A DNA stretch of 64,000 nt from Odobenus rosmarus divergens (taxonomy: Eukaryota > Chordata > Mammalia > Carnivora > Odobenidae). The notes beneath the pieces are model-generated. The model did not search any database, was not told the DNA's origin, and worked only from the letters and a program-made list of their open reading frames with translations. Positions within the stretch are counted from its first letter, which is position 1. Every line of letters begins with the position of its first letter. This document shows positions 33,712 to 46,740 of the stretch, piece after piece. The translations under genes were made by a program, and so were the position numbers. The DNA is taken from contig NW_004450303.1 of assembly GCF_000321225.1 (NCBI RefSeq), positions 2,849,117 to 2,913,116 on the forward strand. The letters run 5' to 3'.

Positions 33712-36700
33712 TGTCTTGACCTTTTTATTTTTCTCCCCAAATCACCTTACAAAATGTGAACTCCAGTAATTTGTCAAATAGTGACAACCTCCAGGATCTC
33801 TCCTTTTATTTTTCTTGGGCTCCTAAGTGTCTCTCATAGATACTACAGCAATAGTTGGAAAAAGCTGGAGGAGAAAAAAGAAAAAAGCAAGGCTTGCTTC
33901 ATCATTTTAAAACATCAGAGCTAAAATATATTACGTACATAAATACAAACCCAGAGTTTCCAAAATGGGTATAATTTGCATTGGCTCAGTGTTTGATATC
34001 TAGATATATTTGTAACATCTCAAAAGCACTCTGTGCTGATTTTTTTAGACAGATTTTACAAAACCCAGCTTAAGTTAACAGAAGTTGTAAATTATGTCTA
34101 AGTGGACTTTATAAACAAAAGTTAAAGTTGAGCATGCAAGGGAATATTGAAAAGTTTGCATAATGCTGTCAACATCTACAGTGCCAATGTTCATCCTTTC
34201 TTTTATTATTAGCTGAACTTTTTTCTATATACATGGATATATGTCTACCTAAGTATGTGTGTACAGATTTATGTTTTCAAATGAAACAAAGCTGTGCAGT
34301 TACTATTGTAGGGGTCGACTGGTCTCCGCAAGCACGTGCTTCCTCAAGCCTATTAAAGTACAGTACCAACATCTCCCTCTTGTAGCTTTGTGAGTGTGAT
34401 CCGACCTGAGCTTGTGTTTCTGGGAAAGCGCCTGGAGAATACCAATTTAATTTAGAAACTGCTCAGCTTAAGTGTTTGGTAGGGTTTGACAGCACTGCAT
34501 CAGGTGATCAGATATATTTTCAGAGATACCACAAAGAAAGTTGGAAATGTCACCAAAAAGTTTACGTTAAATGTATTTTTCCTGCCGAGGAATTGATTTT
34601 AAACATCATTTAAATTTATAACACGTGCCAGATTGCAGTGTTTTGTTACGTGATGGCCTTTAGTTGCTGGTTCTCTGCTTTCAAATTATTTTAGTGCTGG
34701 TGTGGGCTTTTGCTTGAATTGCAAATGTTGTTACTCTGTTGTATTCTCTTAAGCTAATGGCCAAACTGGAAATTCTTATGTAATAAAGATGAACAGCTAT
34801 TTCTCTTGCTGGTTGAACTACAGTAATGTTGTACAAACAAAATCTGTGGATGTGTTCTTTCTCTTCTACGTAGGCTTTTTCACCCCTATTACACGGAGTT
34901 TAAAAAAAAAAAAGTACAAAATTTTGTAGTTGGATTTGCCCTACCACGTCCTTGAAAAAAAATTATTAAAAAAATGTATCCTTCCCTACTCACACCCCCA
35001 TCCCAAAATGGTGCATTCACCTCAAATTTAATTGAACATACCCAATGTATCTTAAATAGTACTATATATTGTCCCTGAAATTAAGGGGGGGGCGGTGGGG
35101 ACAATATTCCAGTCTAGGTGAAATTTGTTCATCAGTAACACATATAAAGATAGTGCGTTTCCAAGGATAATCAACTTTTTTTGGGGGGGGTGATCCTCTG
35201 GGGAGAGGAAAAATAATTTAAAAATTGAACTGTTCCTCCTAAACTGGCCTACCAGCTTTCTTCTCTGCCTGCCTTTTTATTGAATCCATACTTTGAATTT
35301 CAGTGGCCTGTGAAATTCTTCCTGCTTTTTAGAGTTTCTTTGAAAATATCTTGTGAAGACTGAAGGAGAAAAGTTTTCACCAACAGTCTCACAAATCTCG
35401 TGGATTCCCTAAACAAGAACAGAGGGGTCTTCCGGTTTTATTTTGTTTTGTTTGTTTTGTTTTGTTTTGTTTTGTTTTTGAAAGAAGGGTAGAACATTAA
35501 CACATGACAACAGTGAGATTCCACAGATAAATCTCTGAGTTCTTTTATCTAGTAAACATTCTAATGATCAACTTCAAAGACAAGATGGGAAGAAGCTTCC
35601 TTGTCTTCTGAGCCAGAATGAGAGGCGAAGATCTTTACCACTCATATGGGAGATATGAGGAATCTTTGAATGGATCATTGCTTTTTATGAGTAGTAATGA
35701 GGTGAGAAGTATTCTGGTGTGTGGCACAGACCTTCATTAAAAAGCGTGAAACCGAATGGCTTACGGTTAAAGGGGGTAATTTGTTCTAACATACTTGCTA
35801 AATTGTGCTGTAACCATGCCAGTTAACAGCACTATATTTTCCATAGGATTCCTGAATGCATTTGTGTGCAATTATTCTGCCCATGCAAAGTTCAGGGATT
35901 TTTCCAATCACTTATGTTAACTACTTGACAATGCTCCCTCCTTCAGTGGAAAGTATATTGAGCCCCACAGTTAAAGAGGTGTGAAAGAATCCAGAGATGT
36001 TCTCATTCTCCTTCCGAAGCCAAAGGGTTCTTGTAAAATCAAAAATTCACAGAACCCAAATTTAAATGAATACCATTTGCCTAAAAGGTAATCTCAGAAG
36101 TAATGGCCTGGTTAATAACGACAGAGCTTAAGGTTTTAAAATATGCATTATAATAAAGATAGTCCAAAAGAAAGGAAATCAGATTTGGTAGTTTCAAGTC
36201 CACCATTTAAAAAGAAAATCCCTGAAAAGTAGAGCAGTCATTTTGCTACATTTGTGAGGAAAATCTATCCATAGGAGATCTTGAAGTTCTGCAACATACC
36301 AAGAAGATTACTTGTTCAGGCTCTAAACTGGGAACATTGGACTAAGATTTTATTCATTGGAAAAATCTTTCTGCTTAGAGAAACATAAAATTCTTTTTTT
36401 TTTTTCTTCACATGACCAACTATCAAAAGAGAAAAATATAGGCGAGAAATACAAACTTTTGGACAGGACCTAGAATTCTGGGTATATCATATGGGAACAC
36501 GGTTTTATAAGTGACAACTTTTTAAGACAGGCTTACTGAAAATGTTATACCATTAGATTGCAAGAGGAAGAAAAAACTCCTTTGAATTTTCTAGAATTTT
36601 CATAAAAGGTAATAATACATATATTAATTGTTTCATAAAACATGCCCCAATTTTATAACTGACGACACAATTTTATTGGAACAGCAACGTATTAATTAAT

Positions 36701-38539
36701 GCAATTGATACACCACCACAAACTAAAAATGGAGACTTTTTTTAAAAAAAAAACAGGTTAAGAAGTAGAGTTTTTATTCAGGATACAATTTAGGCAATAT
36801 ATAATGGAGAAATATTTCCAACATCTGTTTTCAAAATGCTCAATGGAGACTTAAATTTAAGCACCAAAAGACTTTACAGTGAGACAGGAAGTATCAGTGT
36901 CTGTCCACTCAGTGGAATTTCTGAGACTGAGCAGTGGGGAGAATTTCAGCTTTGTCACTTTCCACCCTTTTCATTATTATAATTTAGGTTTTGCATATTT
37001 GATATTTGATATTTGGGGAAAAATATTTACAACCACTGTTTTGTACATTAGCCTAGCTTCAAAAATAAATACTGTCAAACTTAATAGAAAGCAGGCAGTG
37101 GGCCTACAGTAAATGTAATAGGCTCAGCCTCGCCTTTTTATTTCTTTTTATTGGGTTTTCGGGAAAGTCTATGAAGGAAATTCTAATTGCAATTGCTCCT
37201 CGAAAATGCTCAGTCAGGTTCTTTTAGCCTGAGGGAGGGAAATGCTAGCCCTGGGCTATGTGGTCGAATCAATGGTATTTTTTCAAGCTTAATTAAATAT
37301 GTAGCAGAGTGAGTAATGAAAATTACATTTCACATGGCTTAATCCTCATCACTGTACCACAAGAAGTCAAATCAGATAAGGGCTGTGACTGCATACAAAA
37401 TAACATCTTATTCTGTACTAGATTCATTAACCTTGCACTGAGAAAAGAACCAATCTTTTTATCACTGTCTCTGCAATTATTCTTAGTAATCAGAACTTCG
37501 CTTTTCCTCATTTTAATACAAATGTGGACAACTCTGAGTTACTCAGGAACAACTAAGTTAGAAAACCTGGGAACCAATGTAGGAGACAATGTCCATTAAA
37601 GGGACATTTACTATTCTTTAAGCTTTCTTTTGCATTGTCTGTCATTTATATCTAACTGGAGAAACTAAAGCCCTTCAGTCCGATACAAAGAAGCAATACA
37701 AGGGCTAAGTGAATACGGAGTGAAATAGAGCTCTTTGAGAGCATTCTGAGCCAAGCTTGTCTAACTCCCTTATGACATCATGGATCCCCATGACTGGGAA
37801 TTCCAAGTGGCTGATGTCAAATACTTGAGAAAAACAAGGATAAGGAGACTAAAAATAGACAATAAATATTGGACAGAAAATACTTATGCAAATATGTTAA
37901 GAGTAAATGTTATATTACATAATATACATATACATTACATACATTATGAAAACATTTTCTTTCTGGGTAGAAAAAAAGAGTTAAAATATTCCAATGAAAT
38001 TATATAGCTACACTTGAGAAAAGTTTTCATTGGGAGACCACCAGTGTGCTTTCCTAAGAAAGTTGGAGCCATTTAACAAAATTGCCAAGTGCTCCAAACC
38101 TCTGGCAGGTGTGTAGAGACCGATAGATGTAAAGAAATACACAAAGCTCTGGTCAGTAAGAACTATGTGGGCAGTTAGTTGAAAAGATGGTACAGCTCCA
38201 TTCTGCTCATGGGCATCTCTACTCAGATATATTTCAATACAGGCAAATTAAGGAAAACATCTAATTTTATTTTCTTTCACCAGATAGTGTCTGAATATCA
38301 GGGAGTAGAAAGGGAGAAGGGATAAATACACTTGGAACACTAGAATAAGCCAAAATCTTTAAGTGGTCAGTGTTGATCTTTTGATTCTCTTTCTTTGGTT
38401 ATATACACACACCTTTCCAAAGCCCCCACATGTGAGTCTTGGATGGACGCTAAGTAAACGTAGGAATTTCTTCCATGACTCAGCAAGCTCAAGGTGATAC
38501 TCTGACTTCCCCCAAATTTATCTCTGCCATATCAGTGGT
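33712..38539. other. Long unique stretch
   Basis: No SINE, no recognised LINE and no convincing gene over nearly 5 kb. Low-complexity spots: G-run at 35083-35100, T/G run at 35178-35190, (TTTTG)n at about 35436-35480. Open frames (for example 36879, 37309) are short and in AT-rich DNA. Such a stretch may hold conserved noncoding elements, which cannot be judged from one sequence. Confidence 0.5.
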
Positions 38540-38860
38540 TACTGTACTTGGAATTTCTTCTCTGTTGCATCCATTCAATGACAATCTCTGGACTCCCACT
38601 CTTTCTTTATATAATCCAAGGTCCAACTCAAGCTACTTCCACACGTAAACTAGACTCAGCAACTCCCACCCTTGTCCTGGCTATATCTGTATCATATGGA
38701 TTTGAAATAATTATATTTAATTTCTCAATTTGTTCTTTGTTTTCTTGAATTGTTCATATATTGTTGCAGGTGTATTTATTGTTTCATAATAAACTCCTTG
38801 AGGATACAAATATTGTATATTTTATTGTATATTATAGTATTTTTGTTTCACCAAGAGCAA
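38540..38860 (+). mobile_element. Possible L2-like fragment
   Basis: Text ending AATAAACTCCTTGAGGATAC at about 38800 resembles the L2 'ctccttgagggcaggga' part. Weak. Confidence 0.35.
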
Positions 38861-40319
38861 TATACAAAGGAAAAATAATATAAAAGTAGAAAGACCGAGA
38901 AACACACCAGACTCAATACCTTCTTTCTCATTGCACTATTTATATCGTTTAAGGTAACTCTCCTGCCATATTTAGGGACATTTAGCAAGACATTCTCAAG
39001 CTGTAAATAAAATTCCAACTTAATTCCAAACACTGTTTTGTACCTCAATAAGTAGAACCATAGAAAATAGCTGGCTCTCTGCCAAAAATTAAGAAGTGGG
39101 CTAGAATGAATGTTCCTTATGGTGTGGAGCAATCTCCATCATCCTTGGGCTAGTTCAAATCAGTCCAGTTCTCAAGTTAATATTTCTAATTAGAATAAAT
39201 AACTGTGAAATGGCTTAAATTTTTCTGTCCAAATGCTTTCTGGCAGTGGGGATAGGGTCATGCTAATGAATTTCTTACTCTATGCTTCCCACAGCCTAGA
39301 AGCAGATTGAAAGCATTCATTTCCCTTGCAATTTTTCTTTCCCAATAACAACGTGCTAAAATCCAAGCATTTATATTATATTATTACAATTTTTAAAAAT
39401 TGCTGATCTGAAAAACCTTTCTCTAATTAGTGTCTTTGCAAAATTGAATACAGACAGATTTTAATCCTTCATTTACTGATTTTATTTTAATGCTATTACT
39501 CAGCATATGTTGGCTACATTAAACCATTACAGTAAAAATTAAAATGAAAGTCATATGATTTATCCCCCTTTAAAAGTGCTCAATCGGTCTAATAAAAGTC
39601 AAGTGCCAAATACCAGATGTCTGATTTAAAAGAAATTCTGAACAAAAAGGAAAAACCCTCCCATTATTCTCTTAAGATATTTTGTTAAGATTAATGCTAT
39701 CCATGGAAAAACAACATTTATATACAGAGTTGTATGAGGATATTTAACGTAAGTTAGAAGATGTAGATAATAAAAATATATTAATATTGATCTGGATTGT
39801 TTTAAACCTTTGTCTTGATAAATAAATTTGTACTACTTTTGTACATAATCATCAAGTTAACTTGATGTTTTAAAAAGAAAATGAGGGTGGTTGTTTCAGT
39901 TTAGAACGCAGAAGGCCAGAATGGGAATACAAGATATAATCAAGATATAATTGAGTTTTGTTCATTATTTTTCCTTCAAATTTTAGTTCCTCCTCACTAT
40001 TTAATTATCAGCATAATTTCTAGCCAAAATCTATTGTCTGGGAAAATAAATTGATGTTCTCAGTTCTATAGAAAGATGTTTTCAAAAGAAAGAGCTAAAT
40101 AAAGGCATTTACCTTTTTGGGTTTTATTACACTTCAATTCAACCACTCCATAGTCACTACTCCACAAACGGTTATCCCTCAACTCCAGACTTTTGCCCAT
40201 AAACTTTTGTTTCCAAAAAACATCTTTCCCCCACCAGTTCAGATCTACACCTCAAAGATGATCTCCCATAACAATCCTTTAATACATTTTTTTTTTTTTT
40301 TCTGATTACTCCTCCCTCC
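38861..40319. other. Unique sequence
   Basis: Nothing recognised. A T-run is at 40288-40301. Confidence 0.5.
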
Positions 40320-40706
40320 CACTGCCCTGACTACAATACTGTTAATGGTACTCCCTGGCTCTAACTTCCCAAAATGTATTGGCTTTTTCTCCGGAACATA
40401 GTGAGATGACATTCTCCAGCCTCCTTTTCCGAGAGGTATGGCCTTGTGATGGTAGACTGGCCAATGGGCTGTCAGCAGAAGTTATAATACCCTGCTGTGT
40501 GAGCCACTAGTGTCCCTTCTGCTGGCTGGATTTATTTGCAGAATTCAGATTATGCAGAAGCCACATACTGGAGGTAGCAGAGCTGGAGTCCCTGAAGACT
40601 CTGTGCAGTAGAGCCTGCTCTCCTTCCCATTCCCCCCACCCCCACTGGATTTTTGTGTTTCTTCACTGAGATTTCTGGGCAGCCGATATTATCTTAACCA
40701 ACACAG
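40320..40706 (+). mobile_element. Old LTR-like element (MaLR/ERVL type)
   Basis: GGCCTTGTGATGGTAGACTGG, CCAATGGGCTGTCAGCAGAAG, GAGCTGGAGTCCCTGAAGAC and CACTGAGATTTCTGGGCAGC follow the layout of an old LTR ending 'gccactgagattttgg'. It appears to sit in L2 sequence. Confidence 0.5.
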
Positions 40707-40719
40707 TGAAAATGACCAG

Positions 40720-40920
40720 CTTTCCCCTGACTGAATATCCATAACATTCCATGTTGTTCTTGTCACTTTCAGTATTCTCCTTTTATATATCAATGATACC
40801 TCTTCTTGCCTTTCTTCTTAAGGTCAGGAACTACCTTCTTTTTCCATTTTTATTCCTTGCATTATTTAGCACAGTCTTTGGTACAAGGTTCTTAATAACA
40901 TCCTTAATAAATTGTTCTGT
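40720..40920 (+). mobile_element. L2 3' end
   Basis: TTATTTAGCACAGTCTTTGG, GTACAAGGTTCTTAATAACA and TCCTTAATAAATTGTTCTG resemble the L2 tail. Confidence 0.45.
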
Positions 40921-41049
40921 ACCCATCAATCTGAGTTTATTAGACTATCCCAAACTAACAGACTCTCTTGGTTCTTTCATTTTTTATTCATTTATGTGTT
41001 CTAAGTATCTCTTGCATCCCTACCACATGTTGGTGCAATAGACAGCTTT

Positions 41050-41540
41050 GGGTTATCTGCCCAACTTACACTGATTCTCCTTTTTTGAACATTTATGAAG
41101 GTCGGGAAGGGATGCATCTCTAGCAGCCATAGTTACTCCCACATGAGCTTGTGGCCAATTTGACTGGAGTTTATGTTGTCACTCAAGCTGGGCCAACTAG
41201 ATTCTGTCCCCAAGAAGGTGGCTGGGAAATAGCCAGTTAATCCTTTATCATGACTAGAATTGTATCATATACACTGGGAGCAGAGAGCAGGTATATAATC
41301 CCACATTGGCCTGAGAAGCCCAAAAAGCTAGTCTACGGAGGAAAGAAGAGAAACAAAATACCCACTGAGAAAGAAGCATTGAATTCTGTAGGCTTTCTAA
41401 AGCCTGTTTGCAATTTTTTCCTAAGGCCAGGCTAAATTCAACCACTGAGCTCTGTAGCCTTCTACCTCACCTGTTTTGTATAAGTTATCTCAGGATGATT
41501 CCCACTACATACAACTAATATAGCTTCAGTTAATAAAACT
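41050..41540 (+). mobile_element. Old LTR-like element
   Basis: CAAGCTGGGCCAACTAGATTC, AGGCCAGGCTAAATTCAACC and ACTACATACAACTAATATAG follow an old LTR pattern ('caagctgggccaatcagagt ... actaataca'). Confidence 0.45.
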
Positions 41541-41544
41541 AGAC

Positions 41545-41640
41545 ATTGTGCTTCCCTGCAGGGATACAATGGTGAACAAGAGATAGCTAGCTCTTACCCT
41601 TATGGTAAGGTCAGTAGGTGGTAATTCAGTAATATTGCTA
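41545..41640 (-). mobile_element. L2 fragment, antisense
   Basis: GACATTGTGCTTCCCTGCAG and GGGATACAATGGTGAACAAG match antisense L2. Confidence 0.5.
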
Positions 41641-42118
41641 GGAGAACAAAGGAACTTATCCTTGCGATGCTCTTGGATGCATGGATTTTCCTATCTCTTG
41701 ATGAATAAAATTTGGAGGTGATTTTCTTTTCTGTTACACATTGGACAAGAGCTTTTTATTACCCATAAGAATATTAGATTTTCCCATCCTGATTTCTTCC
41801 TCTTGTTATTTTGCCATTTGAGAGTGCTACAACAAGTGTAAAATTAAACATCAGCAAAAGAAGCTAAACACATTAATGTTGGAAAGAGAATTGTGGGAAG
41901 CTTTGGATTGGGATGATGGTGTTGATAATGAGACAAGGTAGAAAAGTATAAGATATCAGTGAGATGAAAGAGGCAGTGTTTTCAGGACTAATTACAAATA
42001 GGTATAGCAGAGGGAAGAATAAAGATGGTGGAGTTTTAAGCAGGAGTCACAGGAAATAGTGCAAGACCAAGATGCTGGTTTAAGGGAAGGATGATATGTG
42101 ACACATCGCGGCATTTCA

Positions 42119-42300
42119 GAGTCTCAGTCCTCAAGGTGTATCAAATATTCTGGAGAGCTTTAAAAGGATACCAATGTCCCACCTCCAGCCCTAGAAATTA
42201 AGACATAATTGGTCAGGAGTGAATTCTGCCATTAGTGTTGTATAAAAACCTCACCCCTCCCCAGTGACTTTCATGTTTTGATGGGGTTGAAAACAAATTT
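42119..42300 (+). mobile_element. MER5A-like DNA transposon (hAT-Charlie)
   Basis: TCTCAGTCCTCAAGGTGTATC, CTGGAGAGCTTTAAAAGGATA and CCAATGTCCCACCTCCAGCC correspond to the start and middle of MER5A. The distal end is eroded. Confidence 0.6.
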
Positions 42301-42616
42301 TTCCATGTCTGGGACTTCCAAAAACATGTTTGTTTGTTTATTTCCAAAATGCGATTCCATTTAAAATAATAAAACATTGTGTGCTGAAAACTGGAAAGCT
42401 ATGACATTTAGTACATGGAGTCAAAAGTTAAGGCAGAAGAGGAGGGGGAGAATAAAAAAGAGATGAAGCAAAAAAAAATCTATAAAGTAATACACAGGGT
42501 GGAAAGATAAACTTGAAAAGTATATATTCTGTAAGTCCTGCTCTTGCAGTTTCTCCTTTACATCACATGCTGAAGCTTCTAATGACTCAGAAAAGCCAGG
42601 AGATGACAAGACTGAC

Positions 42617-42768
42617 CTGTGAAGTAGTTGAAATTTCACTGCAATCCCTTCTTCCTGCTTAATCCTTAGTCTTTCCAGTGCCTCTCGGACCAGTTTGGGA
42701 TTGCTGAGTCCTTCCACTTAAACGGACAGCTGCTCCTCAGGATTCTGACCTCAACTTGGCAATGGTCT
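42617..42768 (-). pseudogene. Exon-like segment, minus strand, with two in-frame stops
   Basis: On the minus strand CTTATTTCCCATCCCAG is a good acceptor before 42768 and CTACTTCACAG/GTCAGT a good donor at 42617. Between them (152 bases) one frame reads, after a stop near its start and one more TAA, VEGLSNPKLVREALERLR, IKQEEGIAVKFQLLHR: charged and leucine-rich, like an alpha-helical or coiled segment. I do not recognise the protein. Two stops in an otherwise protein-like frame suggest a decayed or dispensable exon, or an exon from another transcript. The frame runs on past the donor as a plus-intron chance extension to 42421. This is inference; no partner exon is known. Confidence 0.3.
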
Positions 42769-43175
42769 CTGGGATGGGAAATAAGAATATCATAGCTAGG
42801 TAACTAGCCAAGGCGTTGTTAGTAGATTATTCTCCAATCAATAATTAGCGCCTACAAGACATTGAATGAACACGTGGCCACTTAAGAATCAACTAGAACT
42901 TTCTCTTCTTCCCCTCCAAGGGCAAAAAAATAAAGAGAGAGAGAGAAGAGACTTTGTCCACCATTTATTAAACTGAGCATAAACAGGAACTGAAACCAAA
43001 CCTAATTTCTCCTCCCATACAGAGTAGAAAAAACAGACATGTATCAGAGGCAAAACCATGTAATGGAAAAAGTGGAAAGTAATAGGTTTGATTTTGATGT
43101 TAAGTATTTTATAGATACTCCAAGTCAAATTTCATAGCAGTAAAAATGACAGGAGTCCTTAAAGAATGGATGAGG

Positions 43176-43193
43176 GTGTGTGTGTGTGTGTGC

Positions 43194-43226
<33 letters not shown>
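43176..43226. repeat. (GT)n microsatellite, alternating purine-pyrimidine
   Basis: 51 bases of strict alternation, GT units with one GCACAT interruption. Confidence 0.97.
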
Positions 43227-43227
<1 letters not shown>

Positions 43228-43439
43228 GGAGAAGGATGGATTCTTTTTCAAAGGAGTGTCAGGAAAAAAAAACATATCATGCCACCTAGTGGTAGAAAAC
43301 AAGCCTATTCCTTTTAATGGCACAAAGCAACTTTCCCTTTTCATCAGAAAAAGCAAATGAATTCATTAATACAGTGGAATCTTGCTTGTGCAAATTACAC
43401 AGTAGTCAACATTTTAAAATCATGTCTGGGTTTTAATTT

Positions 43440-43560
43440 TTCATGCACCAATGGCATTAAAAAAATGTGGTGAAGTTTAAAGAGTCCTGGAGTCAGAGTT
43501 AGGATAACTCCCATTTCTCTTTCTAACCAGGTCCCTTAACCATCCTGAAGATGCTTTTCT
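43440..43560 (+). mobile_element. MIR fragment
   Basis: AGAGTCCTGGAGTCAGAGTTA and CTAACCAGGTCCCTTAACCA resemble the MIR head and core. Confidence 0.45.
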
Positions 43561-44389
43561 TCCACAAAAGGGCAGGATAGTTGAACCTAAACTGTTATCA
43601 GGCTCTTAAATTCCATGTGTCAAAGTAAGCAATAGGCCACATAATAAGGGTACTCTTATCTGATGCAGTTTCCTGTGACAAAGTCAGGTCACCACCTTTA
43701 TTGACCAAATACTTAATTGCATGGCATGGTTTCCACACCCTCAACCCTATTCCAGTCACATTTTACAGACTCTGCTCTTAATCCCAAGCCCTTCTTTATT
43801 GCTGTTTCTCATTATTGGATACCTACTGCAAATAGTCCCTTGATTACAATTTTTAACCTCTGTGGATATCAGTGGTACATATTTGTAGTATATTTTTCTA
43901 TTACATAAATATTCACATATTCCCCTTTCCCTTGGAAATCAGATAAACTATTCCTCAAAGAGGAAATGAGGGATTTTGTAGCACAGTTTCTCAGATATTA
44001 TGAGTGCTTTTAATTTCCCCTTCCCCCCACTCTCACTAATAATATATTCCAAGGGTGACCCTGTTAATCACAATTTGGAAAGGCATTAAAAGCGAGCACT
44101 TAATCTGAGCTCTTTGGAATATTTAATCTCCTAATAAACAGTCTGTTCTTGGAACCAAGAAACAAGAAAGCTAAGATTTTTTTTTAATTTCCAAAAAAAG
44201 AAAAATTTCTTAAAATATAACATTTTAATTGTCCCAAATGTGATGGAACATTTCTCCAAAGCAATAGCTTAAAAAGTGTCGGAGTTGTCTGCACAAAGAC
44301 TTTTCATTTGGGACTCTGACTTTCTCTACACCAGAGCCTTGCCCTTCACCCCAGCCCCAACTGCTAGCAGGAATAGTAAATAGCTCTCT
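43561..44389. other. Unique sequence
   Basis: Nothing recognised. Confidence 0.5.
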
Positions 44390-44404
44390 AAAGAGCATAA
44401 GTGG

Positions 44405-44614
44405 GGACGCCTGGGTGGCTCAACAGTTAAGCATCTGCCTTCAGCTCAGGTCATGATCCCAGGGTCCCGGGATCGAGTCCCGCATCAGGCTCCCTGCTCA
44501 GCGGGGAGCCTGCTTCTCCCTTGGCCTGCTGCTCCCCCTGCTTGTGTTCCCTCTCTCGCTGTGTCTCTCTCTGTCAAATAGATAAATAAAATCTTTAAAA
44601 AAATAAATAAAAAT
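44405..44614 (+). mobile_element. Can-SINE, well preserved
   Basis: Complete head, GGTCCCGGGATCGAGTCCCG, GCTCAGCGGGGAGCCTGC, CT-rich part and AAATAAAATCTTTA tail. Perfect 15-base duplication AAAGAGCATAAGTGG at 44390-44404 and 44615-44629, which suggests a young insertion. Confidence 0.97.
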
Positions 44615-44904
44615 AAAGAGCATAAGTGGTTGATGCAAGAATATGCTTATATGACCTAAAAAGCCGATCGTCGGATTACACTCTAGCCTTATTGTGTCCT
44701 CACTATTGACAACACAGAGTGTCACAGGCAAAATTATGCAGGGAAGGAAATCAGTATTCTCTAAACTGGAGAAGAGAAAACAAAAGGGACAGACATAGAA
44801 AGGGGACAGGCAAGCAGATTTATGGTGAATATTGCTAACATTTCCCTGATACAAACTCATAAGATGCTTATCACTGTATTTATTTATTTATTTATTTATT
44901 TGCT

Positions 44905-45180
44905 CAACACCCTTTCTTAACTTACCCTGACATCCTTCAAGCCTCCAACCACCCCCCCACAGATGTGCACACAAACGCATCCAAGCACTTTACTTTTTCC
45001 CCTAGCACCTTATATCTCTATTCAAGCCTTCAGTCCTTTATAGTATATGTTTACTTGTCGGTCTATCTCACGAGATCGTCAGTTACAGGAGGCAGGGATC
45101 TTATCTTTGTTAAGCTGAAGACCTACTGCTATCATGGGCATATAACAGGCATTTTAAAAACCTCTATTGAATTGAACAGA
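44905..45180 (+). mobile_element. L2 3' end
   Basis: AGGAGGCAGGGATCTTATC, GGGCATATAACAGGCATTTT and TATTGAATTGAACAGAC match the L2 tail. Confidence 0.6.
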
Positions 45181-46489
45181 CTCTTAATTTAAACGGTGTG
45201 TTATTAACACTGGGACCAGCTGATTTTATCTTACTCCCTGTTTTTCATTGCTAAGGGGGAGGGGTACTCCCAATAGCAGAGTTTCATAAATAAAGTACTC
45301 TTCTATTCCATTTGGAACTATTGGAAACATTGCTTGCTTTGACGCTCTTTTCAGAGTGTAGTCAGCAAAGATCTCTACTGACTTTAACATTTCTGATAAC
45401 TGGGAACAATGAGGAAGTCTCTTCAATGAGGTCAGAGGCAAGAATCAGAGGCATTTGTTGGCTCCATTTTCCTAATATTATGGGGTAGGGCAAAATTTTA
45501 AATTTTCTCCACTTTATTTCTTCCTCTCCTCACCCATAGTAAGAAGATCTTTGAGCATAACACGTTAGACATGGTAAAATTAAGCCCAAGAAAAATGTTG
45601 TTTTATTGTTGATGATGTTTGCTATACAAATAGTTTACTCTGGAAAAATCCCAAAGAACAACCTAAGCTTTTTCTTCAGAAGGATCTATCCATTCCCATA
45701 AATAGAGCCAAGAATAAAAGTCGCAGAGGCTTTGATCTTGGCATGCTACTAAACAGAAGCCGGGAACTCAGAGCAAGGGATGGGGTGAGGGCAGATGGGT
45801 AGAAAAGACAGGAGAGATACCCCCGTAGACTTCGATTTGAAGCCAACCCTGTCTGACCTAAAAGGTGCCATGGTAGAGAAATGCTGGGCGGCATCCTCCA
45901 GATTTCACACATCTTTATAAAAGGCTAAGGTTAGGATGATTTTCCAGTAAAATCATCTTTCTGGGATTGATGTATACTACGCACATGCTTCCAGATATCG
46001 GAGAAAGTAATGGAGTGGCCACAGTCACAGTATTCTTGGCTTTCTAGACATGAATGAAGAAACAGTAGTCACTGTGCTTGTTAAGGCATAGACAGGTTTA
46101 TTTCAAAGGGGGGTGGGACTAGGACTGCCTAACTAGCAGCTTGTTTGTCTGATACTAGTTTCCACTTCGGGAGGCACTGCTTTGGGAAATCTTAGTTGTT
46201 TAGGAGTAAAATCACTTTCTGACTCCTCTACTGGACTGCCCACACCTTGAAAGCGAAGCTATTTGCTGTTTTCTCCTAACTTGTCCTTCCCATTTTTGCC
46301 CACAAATAGTAATTACTCCCCCAAATTCTCCATGTCAGAAAAGCTTGAGTTGAATGTGCATGAAATGCTGCTATCACTAGGAGGAGGTAAGGCAGGAGAA
46401 AAAGTAGATGTCATATTGAAATGTGGATGTAATTAAAGAAGGGGTAAAGAATTAAATGTTCATGCCTGATGATCTTAAATAATTCTAAT
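45181..46489. other. Unique sequence
   Basis: No repeat or supported gene. The short frames at 45226 and 45676 lack coding signs. Confidence 0.5.
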
Positions 46490-46740
46490 AGTCACTATTT
46501 ACTGAGCTTTGATTAGGTACAAGTTATGATAGCAGATTATTTTCAGGTATCAGCTAATTTCATCCTTACCAACGCCCTCTAATATTGGATATTCCTCGCC
46601 CAGTTTTTCAGATGAAAAAATAGGAGATCAAAGAGATTGACTTGGTCAAGGTCACGCTGCAGGTCAGTGATAGAGCCAGTGTTCAAACTCAGACCAGTCA
46701 GACCCCACATTCCTGATTTCAACTCCTATACCAGAAAGCA
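46490..46740 (-). mobile_element. MIR, antisense
   Basis: TAGTCACTATTTACTGAGC, GTCAAGGTCACGCTGCAGGTC and GATAGAGCCAGTGTTCAAACTC are antisense MIR in order. Confidence 0.85.

Noticed and set aside
44405..44480. tRNA-like heads of the Can-SINEs as tRNA genes
   Set aside because: They lack a complete cloverleaf and anticodon arm; they are the tRNA-derived heads of SINEs, with the usual tails and duplications.
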